Positions 1 to 6,293 of a DNA stretch of 10,890 bases are shown in pieces (positions within the stretch are counted from its first letter, which is position 1; each line of letters opens with the position of its first letter). The translations under genes were made by a program, and so were the position numbers. The stretch comes from Actinomycetota bacterium (GTDB lineage: Bacteria; Actinomycetota; Acidimicrobiia; Spongiisociales; ZC4RG35), in assembly GCA_027296205.1 (NCBI GenBank), contig JAPUJM010000198.1, positions 1 to 10,890 of the forward strand, read 5' to 3'. The notes beneath the pieces are model-generated. The model saw only the letters and a program-made list of their open reading frames with translations, had not been told where the DNA came from and ran no database searches.

Positions 1-1004
1 GTCATGGGAAGTGCCAGGATGACGCCTATCCCACCCATCAGATTGGCGCCGATGAAGATGGCGGCCACGGAGACAGCCGGATGGATCTCCATCGTGCGCT
101 TTGTGATGCGAGGCGAGAAGATGTAATTCTCCACCTGTTGATACGCGGTGAAGAAGACGATCACCCAGATCATCGTGGAGGTGCCGTTTGACGCCAGCGC
201 AACGATCGCCGGAAGAATCGCCGCCAGGTAGGTGCCGATCACCGGGATGAACTGGCTGAGCACACCGACCCAGATGCCCAGTGAGAGGGCAAACGGCACA
301 TCGAGGAGTGTCAGAAACAGCGTCGTAAAGGTGGCACTCACGATGGCAAGGACAAGACGGGAGTAGATGTAACCACCCATCTTCTCCACAGCGATGTCCC
401 AGATGTGAAGGGAGCGGCGCTGCTGATCCTCCGGCATGAACGAAAGAACCGTCCGCTGCAACTGAGGTAGCTCCGCGATCATGTAGAAGGAGAACAGGGC
501 GACCGTGGTGGCAAAAAGAAGGAAGCCACCGATCGACGCCGTGAGCCCAACGATCCCGCCAACGAGGAAGCCTCCGACGGATCGCAGGCCGCCCGCGATG
601 TCCGTTCCGGCGTCCTCGAGATCGAAGTCGGAGAGGTCGAACCCGAATGTGTCCTCCAGAAAGATGAGCAACGAATCGATAGACCCGGGGATGGCCTCGA
701 TCAGCAAGGTGAACTGGTCGACGAAAAGCGGCGCCAGTGCCCAGATGAAGCCAATGACCAGGAGGAGAACCGCGAGGAACACCACCCCGGTGGCAGTCCC
801 CCGTCGCCACCCCCTCTTGGCCAAGAAGTGGACCGGAGGCACCAGCGCAACCGAGAGGAAAATGGCTACGAAAACCATGAAGATGATGTCGCTCAAGGTG
901 AAGATGAGCCAAAGGACAACGGCCACCGCCAGAATCACAAACACCACACTCAGCGTCCGTCTTCGGAAGTTCTTTCGGTCGGCGATTTCCTGCGTTGTGG
1001 CCAT
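1..1004 (-). CDS. AI-2E family transporter, C-terminus cut by window edge
   Basis: This is an integral membrane protein of the AI-2E/TqsA/YdiK family (PF01594). Reading from the ATG at 1004, 334 codons are visible and the frame is still open at base 1, so the C-terminus lies outside. A short charged N-terminus (MATTQEIADRKNFRRR) is followed by hydrophobic helices near residues 18-55 and 70-92. A soluble stretch near 95-130 is rich in Asp and Glu. Further helices follow from about 140. The family's most conserved block is clear: MGGYIYSRLVLAIVSA, then LSLGIWVGVLSQFIPVIGTY, then YQQVENYIFSPRI. Members export diverse small molecules or ions, and some act as Na+/H+ antiporters; the family name does not prove autoinducer transport. 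The gene diverges from the acyl-CoA synthetase with 73 bp between starts. No Shine-Dalgarno lies directly before the ATG. An in-frame GTG at 1065-1067 is a possible alternative start. Confidence 0.93.
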   Translation of the reverse strand, partial: MATTQEIADRKNFRRRTLSVVFVILAVAVVLWLIFTLSDIIFMVFVAIFLSVALVPPVHFLAKRGWRRGTATGVVFLAVLLLVIGFIWALAPLFVDQFTLLIEAIPGSIDSLLIFLEDTFGFDLSDFDLEDAGTDIAGGLRSVGGFLVGGIVGLTASIGGFLLFATTVALFSFYMIAELPQLQRTVLSFMPEDQQRRSLHIWDIAVEKMGGYIYSRLVLAIVSATFTTLFLTLLDVPFALSLGIWVGVLSQFIPVIGTYLAAILPAIVALASNGTSTMIWVIVFFTAYQQVENYIFSPRITKRTMEIHPAVSVAAIFIGANLMGGIGVILALPM

Positions 1005-1052
1005 CGACCAAAGCGTAAGTCGCTGCGGACCCCTTTCCGGGGATCTCCGATA

Positions 1053-1060
1053 ACCTCCTT
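1053..1060 (-). promoter_or_regulatory. Orphan perfect Shine-Dalgarno-like sequence upstream of the AI-2E gene
   Basis: The minus strand reads AAGGAGGT here, an ideal anti-16S match. No ATG, GTG or TTG follows within 5-12 bases in any frame. The transporter's ATG at 1004 is 48 bases further on. A small imperfect hairpin (CCCC/GGGG stem with a GGAAA loop) lies between them, at about 1030-1042. The match could be chance, could belong to an unrecognised start, or could act as a standby ribosome site. Confidence 0.35.
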
Positions 1061-1069
1061 CGACCACCC

Positions 1070-1073
1070 GGAG
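1070..1073 (+). promoter_or_regulatory. Shine-Dalgarno of the acyl-CoA synthetase
   Basis: GGAG lies four bases before the ATG at 1078. It supports that ATG as the start of the synthetase. The spacing is slightly short but usable. Confidence 0.5.
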
Positions 1074-1077
1074 ACAC

Positions 1078-3012
1078 ATGGACAGCTTTGAAATCGCCTG
1101 GACACCCGACGAGGAACGTGCCCGTAAGGCCAACACATCCCGATTCATGGAACAGCACGGGATCGCCGATTACGACGAATTGGTGCGTCGATCGACGTCA
1201 GACCCCGAATGGTTCTGGCCGGCGGTTGTCGAGTTCATCGGACTTCCCTTCGACAGGCCCTGGCTTGCGGTGCGCGACACCTCGCGTGGCCATCCCTGGG
1301 CAACCTGGTTCATCGGGGCCGCCTTCAACCTGTCCAAGGCCTGCGTCGACCGATGGGCGGCCGCGGAGCCGAATCGTGTAGCGGTTCGATCGAAGAAGGA
1401 GTCCGGCGAGACGACCGAACTGACTTATGGCGAGCTCGAGGACCAGGTGAGTCGGCTGGCCGGCGCCCTGCGCTCTCTCGGCGTCGTCCGAGGCGACGCA
1501 GTTGCGGTCTACCTTCCGATGTCCCCGGTTGCAGTCATCTCGCTGCTGGCGATCGCACGGCTCGGCGCTGTGCTCATCCCGGTGTTCTCAGGATATGGGG
1601 CGGATGCCGTGGCCACCCGTCTCGAGGATCCCAGGCCAAGGGTCATTATCTGCGCCAACGGGTTCCAACGGCGCGGGAAGCTCATCAAGATGAAGGAGAT
1701 CACCGACCTCTCCATCGAGGTTGTCGGTGAAATCGAGCACACGATCGTTGTCGACTACACGCCGCTATCCGAGACGCCGATCACCGCTGGGCGAGACCTC
1801 TGGTGGCACGACCTCATACCCGAGGCGGAACCGGTGGAAGCGGTCTTCACCTACTCGGAGGATCCGGTGCTGATTGCCTACACCTCAGGAACCACAGGGC
1901 CCCCGAAGGGCGCCGTGCATGTGCAGGCCGGGCTCACCGTCAAGATCGCCGCGGAAGGCGCCTTCCAATTGGATGTCCACAAGGACGACGTTCTGATGTG
2001 GGTCACCGACATGGGATGGATCATGGGTCCGTGGATGGTGATTGCGGGACTGGCCAATGGAGCTGCCATCGCCACATACGACGGAGTGCCCAACCACCCG
2101 GGGCCCGACCGCATCTGGGAAGTGGTCTCAGAACTTGGTGTGACCATCCTCGGATTGTCGCCGACACTCGTGCGCGCCCTCCAGCCTCACGGTGCGAAGG
2201 AGGCGCATCGCCACGATCTGTCCAAGCTGAAGACCTTCGGCAGCACCGGCGAGCCCTGGAACCCCGAGCCGTGGTGGTGGTTGTTCCGTGACGTCGGGAG
2301 GGAGCGGATCCCCATCGTGAATATCTCGGGGGGCACAGAGATCGGCGCGTGCATCCTGTCCGCCAATCTCCTCCAGGGGATCAAGCCGACATCGCTTGGC
2401 GGGCCGGCACTGGGTGTCGACGCCGATGTGTATGACGATGCCGGGACACCGGTCCGCGGCGAGGTCGGGGAACTGGTGATACGGGGATCCTGGCCGGGCA
2501 TGACCCGCGGGTTCTGGGGTGAGCCAGAGAGATACATCGCAACCTACTGGTCGCGGTTCGACGACACCTGGGTCCACGGCGATTGGGCATCGGTGGATGA
2601 AGACGGCTTCTGGTATCTGCACGGTCGCTCCGACGACACCCTGAACATCGGCGGCAAGAGAATTGGGCCGACAGAGATCGAGTCCGTTGCCGTATCGCTC
2701 GACGAGGTCGTCATGGCTGCCGCCATCGGCATGCCCGACGATGTGAAAGGCGAGGCGATCGCCCTCTTCCTCGTGCCGGCGCCAGGCGTGACCCCGGATG
2801 ACGCGCTGACGGCAAAGGTCGAGGCCAGGATGGACGAAACTCTTGGCAAGGCCTTCCGACCCAAAACAGTCCAGTGGGTGAGTGACCTGCCGCGAACCCG
2901 GTCACAAAAGATCATGCGTCGGGTCGTCAAGGCGGTGGCCCTCGGCAATGACCCCGGAGATCTGACCAGCATGGAGAACCCGGAGAGTTTGAGCGGGCTG
3001 CGCCCCCGGTAG
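1078..3012 (+). CDS. AMP-forming acyl-CoA synthetase, acetyl/acetoacetyl-CoA synthetase-like
   Basis: This cytoplasmic ANL-superfamily enzyme joins a carboxylic acid to CoA through an acyl-AMP intermediate. Its 644 residues match the length of acetyl-CoA synthetases (about 650). The P-loop YTSGTTGPPKG starts at Y268. Other visible motifs are GSTGEPWNP (388-396), SGGTEIG (417-423), VHGDWASVDEDGFWYLHGRSDD (written by parts: HGDW, then GFWYLHGRSDD), LNIGGKRIGPTEIE, and PRTRSQKIMRR with the catalytic lysine at K611. Residues lining the acetate pocket in Salmonella Acs (Val, Thr, Val, Trp) appear here as I315, M316, T390 and G418. A small acetate-only pocket is therefore unlikely. The GSTG and SGGTE blocks recall acetoacetyl-CoA synthetase, while the C-terminus is Acs-like. 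The substrate is not determinable from sequence alone. The gene converges on the DJ-1 gene with 49 bp between stops. Confidence 0.9.
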   Translation: MDSFEIAWTPDEERARKANTSRFMEQHGIADYDELVRRSTSDPEWFWPAVVEFIGLPFDRPWLAVRDTSRGHPWATWFIGAAFNLSKACVDRWAAAEPNRVAVRSKKESGETTELTYGELEDQVSRLAGALRSLGVVRGDAVAVYLPMSPVAVISLLAIARLGAVLIPVFSGYGADAVATRLEDPRPRVIICANGFQRRGKLIKMKEITDLSIEVVGEIEHTIVVDYTPLSETPITAGRDLWWHDLIPEAEPVEAVFTYSEDPVLIAYTSGTTGPPKGAVHVQAGLTVKIAAEGAFQLDVHKDDVLMWVTDMGWIMGPWMVIAGLANGAAIATYDGVPNHPGPDRIWEVVSELGVTILGLSPTLVRALQPHGAKEAHRHDLSKLKTFGSTGEPWNPEPWWWLFRDVGRERIPIVNISGGTEIGACILSANLLQGIKPTSLGGPALGVDADVYDDAGTPVRGEVGELVIRGSWPGMTRGFWGEPERYIATYWSRFDDTWVHGDWASVDEDGFWYLHGRSDDTLNIGGKRIGPTEIESVAVSLDEVVMAAAIGMPDDVKGEAIALFLVPAPGVTPDDALTAKVEARMDETLGKAFRPKTVQWVSDLPRTRSQKIMRRVVKAVALGNDPGDLTSMENPESLSGLRPR

Positions 3013-3061
3013 CCTCCGCCGCGCTCGCCACGCCACTCCCCCGCTCCCCAGGGGAAGAGGT

Positions 3062-3652
3062 TTAAACCGGTGGCGCCGGGTCGTACTGGATGTCCCGTTT
3101 CACCTGTCGGGCACGTTGCTCGGACTGAAGTCGGGCAACCAGATGCAAGGCCATGTCAATGCCGGCCGAGACACCCGACGCGGTGATGACCTCCCCACTG
3201 TCGACGAATCGGTCCTCAGGGCGAACCTCGATCGTCTCGTCCAGACTGGCCAGAAGGTCGATCGCGCTCCAATGTGTCGTCGCCGGGCGTTGGCTGAGCA
3301 GACCCGCAGCCGCAAACACCAGCGAGCCGGTGCACACAGATGTCATCAATGTCCCCGCTGCGGCATGCTCGGCGAGAAACAGCTTGACCCGTGCATCGTC
3401 AATGTGGCGTCTTGTCCCGCGACCTCCCGGATACACGATCACGTCGACGCTCCCGATGTCATCGATAGAGGTGTCGGCGGTGATCCTCATGCCCTTCGCA
3501 CATCTGACGGTCTCGCCGTCCGTCGAAGCGGTGAAAACGTCCACGTCGTCTTCCGGATGAGTCAGTTGCCACATGCGCAACACCTCCCACGGGCCGACCA
3601 GGTCCAACTCCTCCATGTCGTCAAAACAAACCAGGGCTATGCGGGTGGTCAC
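3062..3652 (-). CDS. DJ-1/PfpI family protein, isonitrile hydratase-like
   Basis: This 196-residue single-domain protein belongs to the DJ-1/PfpI superfamily, in the branch containing Pseudomonas isonitrile (isocyanide) hydratase, which hydrates isonitriles to N-substituted formamides. The nucleophile-elbow cysteine is C107 in TSVCTGSLVFAAAGLL, followed by T108. D17 lies in the N-terminal FDDMEELDLVGPWEVL segment. Asp, Cys and Thr in these positions are the catalytic set I recall for isonitrile hydratase, whereas DJ-1 itself uses a Glu at the Asp position. TTHW and SGVSAGIDMALHL are also characteristic of this branch. The start is a GTG at 3652 overlapping the stop of the upstream dehydrogenase (GTGA). 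No Shine-Dalgarno is visible, so translational coupling is likely. AraC-type regulators share this fold, but no helix-turn-helix domain follows. The physiological substrate is unknown; a general stress or amidase-like role is possible. Confidence 0.88.
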   Translation of the reverse strand: MTTRIALVCFDDMEELDLVGPWEVLRMWQLTHPEDDVDVFTASTDGETVRCAKGMRITADTSIDDIGSVDVIVYPGGRGTRRHIDDARVKLFLAEHAAAGTLMTSVCTGSLVFAAAGLLSQRPATTHWSAIDLLASLDETIEVRPEDRFVDSGEVITASGVSAGIDMALHLVARLQSEQRARQVKRDIQYDPAPPV

Positions 3653-4419
3653 TTTGGAGGCATCCGGGCCGCGGCATCGAGTCGAATCACCTCACCATTG
3701 ATCATCTGATTCTCGACGATGGCCTGGACAAGATGAGCAAAGTCTTCCGCGGTTCCAAGCCGCTGAGGAAACACGTGGAGTCGCGCCAGGGAGTCTCTCA
3801 ACTCCTGGGGCGCTCCGGCGAGGAGTGGCGTGTCCATGATCCCCGGAGCAATGGTTACCACCCTGATCCCGGCGCTCGCCAGGTCGCGAGCGATGGGCAA
3901 TGTCATGGCAACCACTCCCCCCTTCGATGCCGAGTACGCGGCCTGACCGACCTGGCCCTCGAAAGCGGCTATCGACGCAACGTTGACGATGACGCCGCGC
4001 TCCCCCGTTTCACCAGGGTCATTCGCCGCCATGGCCGCGGCGACATTCCGGATCACGTCAAACATTCCGACAAGGTTGACTCCGATCGTGAACTTGAACA
4101 GATCCAGGTCAAACAGCACCCCGTCACGAGACACCACTCTTTGCGCAGGCGCCACGCCCGCTGCATTCACCAGCACATCGATGGACCCGAAGGCCTCTAG
4201 CGCGCCGGAGACAGCTGCACTCACCTCTTCCGGGTTGGACACGTCACAAGGGATGAACCGGGACTTCTCACCGAGGTCTTCCGTCGCCTCCTTGCCACGC
4301 TCCTCATTTATGTCGAGCATGACCACCGAGGCGCCGTGACGGACCATCCTTTGTGCAGCGCCGAAGCCAAGACCAGAAACACCACCGGTGACCACCCCAA
4401 CCGAACCTTCCAACTGCAC
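3649..4419 (-). CDS. HSD10-like short-chain dehydrogenase (3-hydroxyacyl-CoA dehydrogenase type 2 family)
   Basis: This classical SDR has 256 residues from the GTG at 4419. The NAD-binding motif TGGVSGLG spans 11-18, and D36 at the end of the second strand favours NAD(H) over NADP(H). NAAG is at 85-88. The catalytic residues are S149, Y162 and K166. The segments AAFEGQVGQAAYSASKGG, MTLPIARDLA, IRVVTIAPG and HLVQAIVEN plus NGEVIRLD follow mitochondrial HSD10 (3-hydroxy-2-methylbutyryl-CoA dehydrogenase) almost word for word. The likely reaction is therefore NAD-dependent oxidation of short or branched 3-hydroxyacyl-CoA in isoleucine or fatty-acid breakdown; this is inferred. GTG 4419 is preferred over the adjacent TTG at 4422 because GGAGGT ends 5 bases before it and only 2 before the TTG. 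The stop overlaps the DJ-1 gene start. The gene diverges from murI. Confidence 0.92.
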   Translation of the reverse strand: MQLEGSVGVVTGGVSGLGFGAAQRMVRHGASVVMLDINEERGKEATEDLGEKSRFIPCDVSNPEEVSAAVSGALEAFGSIDVLVNAAGVAPAQRVVSRDGVLFDLDLFKFTIGVNLVGMFDVIRNVAAAMAANDPGETGERGVIVNVASIAAFEGQVGQAAYSASKGGVVAMTLPIARDLASAGIRVVTIAPGIMDTPLLAGAPQELRDSLARLHVFPQRLGTAEDFAHLVQAIVENQMINGEVIRLDAAARMPPK

Positions 4420-4424
4420 CAAGC

Positions 4425-4430
4425 ACCTCC
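4425..4430 (-). promoter_or_regulatory. Shine-Dalgarno deciding the SDR start
   Basis: The minus strand reads GGAGGT, five bases upstream of the GTG at 4419 and only two upstream of the in-frame TTG at 4422. The spacing decides for the GTG. The whole 69-bp divergent gap (4420-4488) must also hold the promoters for both directions, but I could not identify clear -35/-10 boxes in it. Confidence 0.6.
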
Positions 4431-4488
4431 ATCGAGCAGGGGACGACGCTACCAGCGACCGTTCGCACCGATCGCCGGGGCTCGTTGG

Positions 4489-5259
4489 ATGATCGGGGTA
4501 TTCGACTCGGGGGTGGGAGGTCTGTCGGTGCTCAAAGAAATAAAAGCGCTCGCACCTTCCTCCGATCTTCTCTATGTCGCTGATCGCGCCAGGGCGCCGT
4601 TCGGAGCCAGGAGCCTCGACGAAGTTCGCTCGATGTCACACGAGCTAGCCGACTGGCTGATCGACCGGGGGGCGGAAACGCTCGTCGTTGCCTGTAATAC
4701 TGCGTCCGCCGCCGCCTTGGGCTCGTTGCGAGAATGGAGCCCGGAGATCCCGATCGTGGGGCTGGAGCCGGCCGTGAAACCGGCCGCCGCCACTTCAGAG
4801 ACAGGAGTGATCGGTGTGTTCGCCACCGAGGCCACATTTCAGGGACGTCTCTTCGAGTCCGTCGTGAGCATCCACGGGAGAGACGCCAAAATTGTCACCC
4901 AAACCTGCCCCGAGTGGGTCGAACTGGTCGAGCAGGGGAAGTTCTCCGGGCCCGATGTCGACAGGAGTGTCGCTGCCGCCCTCGCTCCGGTGATCGATCA
5001 GGGGGCAGATGCTCTGGTACTCGGATGCACTCACTTTTCTTTTCTTCGGCCTGCGATCGAGAAGATCGCCGGACCCGAGGTCATAGTCATCGATCCCGTA
5101 CCGGCGGTGGCGGCTCAGACGATTCGGGTAGCCGGCGCCATCGAAGGCGAAGGACGGCTTTGGCTGGCCACGTCGGGTGATACATCCGTCTTCGCCCAAC
5201 TGGCACGCCATGTCGGCATCGCCGACTGGTCCGGGGAGGTTCTACCCTTCCCGGCGTGA
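4489..5259 (+). CDS. murI: Glutamate racemase
   Basis: This cytoplasmic, cofactor-independent enzyme converts L-glutamate to D-glutamate for peptidoglycan. The protein is 256 residues, normal for the family. The N-terminal signature MIGVFDSGVGGLSVL gives D6 and S7. The two catalytic cysteines are C69 in VVACNTASAAAL and C180 in LGCTHF, with H182 adjacent. The substrate-binding block, usually D-T-A-R-x-P-Y-G, reads DRARAPFG (32-39), so the usual Thr is Arg and the usual Tyr is Phe. ATG 4489 is chosen because the family signature begins directly there. The frame is open further upstream but would overlap the divergent dehydrogenase. There is no strong Shine-Dalgarno. The stop overlaps the menF start (GTGA), implying a two-gene transcript that joins cell-wall and quinone precursor synthesis. 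Confidence 0.95.
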   Translation: MIGVFDSGVGGLSVLKEIKALAPSSDLLYVADRARAPFGARSLDEVRSMSHELADWLIDRGAETLVVACNTASAAALGSLREWSPEIPIVGLEPAVKPAAATSETGVIGVFATEATFQGRLFESVVSIHGRDAKIVTQTCPEWVELVEQGKFSGPDVDRSVAAALAPVIDQGADALVLGCTHFSFLRPAIEKIAGPEVIVIDPVPAVAAQTIRVAGAIEGEGRLWLATSGDTSVFAQLARHVGIADWSGEVLPFPA

Positions 5260-6293
5260 TCCCGGCCTCTCATCCCCATCTGGTGTGGATTCGCCACGGT
5301 CGTGCCCTCGTCGGTCGGGGCCCATCCCGGAGCTTCGACCCGGGCACCGGGCCTCTCCGCTACGAGAGAGCCCTGGTCGCCCTGCGCGAGAGTGGGCGTC
5401 AGGTTGCCATGGCATCCTTCACCTTCGACCCGAGGGAAACAGGCTCGGTGATCGAGATCCCGGAGGATCTCGTCGAGACAGCCGCAGGAGAGCTACCAGA
5501 ATTCGACTTCGCCCCGCTGCACGGTCGGGTCGTCTCCGACGGCGCCGAGGCCTGGCGATCCGGCGTACATGCCGCCCAGGAGTCGATTGAGGCCAACCTG
5601 ATCGAGAAGGTGGTCATGAGCCGCCAGGTCGACATCGAGTTCGATTCGGAGATACCGGTCGACGGTGTGATCGACCGACTCCAGAAAACCGAGCCGGATT
5701 GTTACACATTTCATGTCAAAGGCCTGCTGGGAGCCAGCCCCGAGCTTCTGGTGTCTCTTCAGGACGGTCAAATCTCGTCGGTCGCCCTGGCGGGAACGGC
5801 ACTGGACACGGAGAGCCTCGTATCCAGCAAGATGGATCGAGAACACGCCCTTTCGTCGTCGTCCGTGGAGCAAGGAATCTCGCTCCACACGACATCGCTG
5901 GACGTACAGCAGCGAACAGTGCTCAGATTCGGCGAGATCAACCATCTGGCGACAGGGTTCGCCGGGCCGGCTGTGACCGGAACCACCGTGATGGACGTGC
6001 TGGGCTCCCTTCACCCGACGGCCGCCGTGTCGGGCAAGCCCTCCGATACCTCGATGAAGGTGATCCGAGACGTCGAGCCCAGGTCTCGTGGCAGGTACGC
6101 CGGACCCGTCGGTTGGTTCAATGTCGACGGGGAGGGAGAGTTCGCGATCGCCCTTCGCTGTGGTCTGATCACGAATCGGAAGGCCATCCTCTATGCCGGT
6201 GGCGGGATCATTTTGGGCTCGGACGTCGACTCCGAGTTCGCCGAGACCGAGCTGAAACTTCGCCCGATGCTCCAGGCTCTAGGCCTGAAATAG
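5256..6293 (+). CDS. menF: Isochorismate synthase
   Basis: MenF converts chorismate to isochorismate, the entry step of menaquinone synthesis, and needs Mg2+. The 345 residues comprise a short N-terminal region with the MASFTFDP block at 52-59 and a C-terminal chorismate-binding domain (PF00425). K118 in LIEKVVMSRQ fits the general-base lysine of isochorismate synthases. GASPELLVSL (159-168), REH (195-197), SLHPTAAVSGKP (251-262), E274, RGRYAGPVGW (278-287), GEFAIALRCG and the C-terminal SEFAETELK are all recognisable. EntC or a salicylate synthase is less likely because menD and menC are next door. The GTG at 5256 overlaps the murI stop. A GGGGAGG lies 16 bases upstream, too far for normal initiation, so reinitiation from murI is probable. 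The 3' end overlaps the convergent menD by 15 bp. Confidence 0.94.
   Translation: MIPASHPHLVWIRHGRALVGRGPSRSFDPGTGPLRYERALVALRESGRQVAMASFTFDPRETGSVIEIPEDLVETAAGELPEFDFAPLHGRVVSDGAEAWRSGVHAAQESIEANLIEKVVMSRQVDIEFDSEIPVDGVIDRLQKTEPDCYTFHVKGLLGASPELLVSLQDGQISSVALAGTALDTESLVSSKMDREHALSSSSVEQGISLHTTSLDVQQRTVLRFGEINHLATGFAGPAVTGTTVMDVLGSLHPTAAVSGKPSDTSMKVIRDVEPRSRGRYAGPVGWFNVDGEGEFAIALRCGLITNRKAILYAGGGIILGSDVDSEFAETELKLRPMLQALGLK
6279..6293. other. Tail-to-tail overlap of menF and menD
   Basis: The last 15 bases of menF (stop TAG at 6291-6293) and of menD (stop from the minus strand of 6279-6281) are shared. There is no room for a conventional terminator between them, so each transcript probably runs antisense into the other gene. 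Confidence 0.9.

Noticed and set aside
1..1004. Quorum-sensing (autoinducer-2) transport function
   Set aside because: The family name is historical and many members move other solutes. No luxS or lsr genes are in the window.
505..1053. Plus-strand open frame of 182 codons opposite the transporter gene
   Set aside because: Its translation is Arg/Lys/Ser/Thr-rich with no recognisable domain. The opposite strand encodes a clear AI-2E membrane protein, so this is an antisense shadow.
1078..3012. Assigning the acyl-CoA synthetase as MenE of the menaquinone pathway
   Set aside because: At 644 residues with Acs-type motifs it is much longer than MenE (about 450-490) and is not in the men operons.
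3045..3055. TCCCC-A-GGGGA palindrome between the convergent synthetase and DJ-1 genes as a terminator
   Set aside because: The usable stem is only about 4 bp with a 3-base loop and has no U-tract on either strand.
4336..4488. N-terminal extension of glutamate racemase
   Set aside because: The frame is open upstream, but the extra 51 residues are unlike the family and overlap the divergent dehydrogenase. The family signature begins exactly at the ATG at 4489.
4420..4488. Bidirectional promoter between the SDR and murI genes
   Set aside because: A promoter must exist nearby, but I could not find convincing -35/-10 pairs on either strand, so none is annotated.
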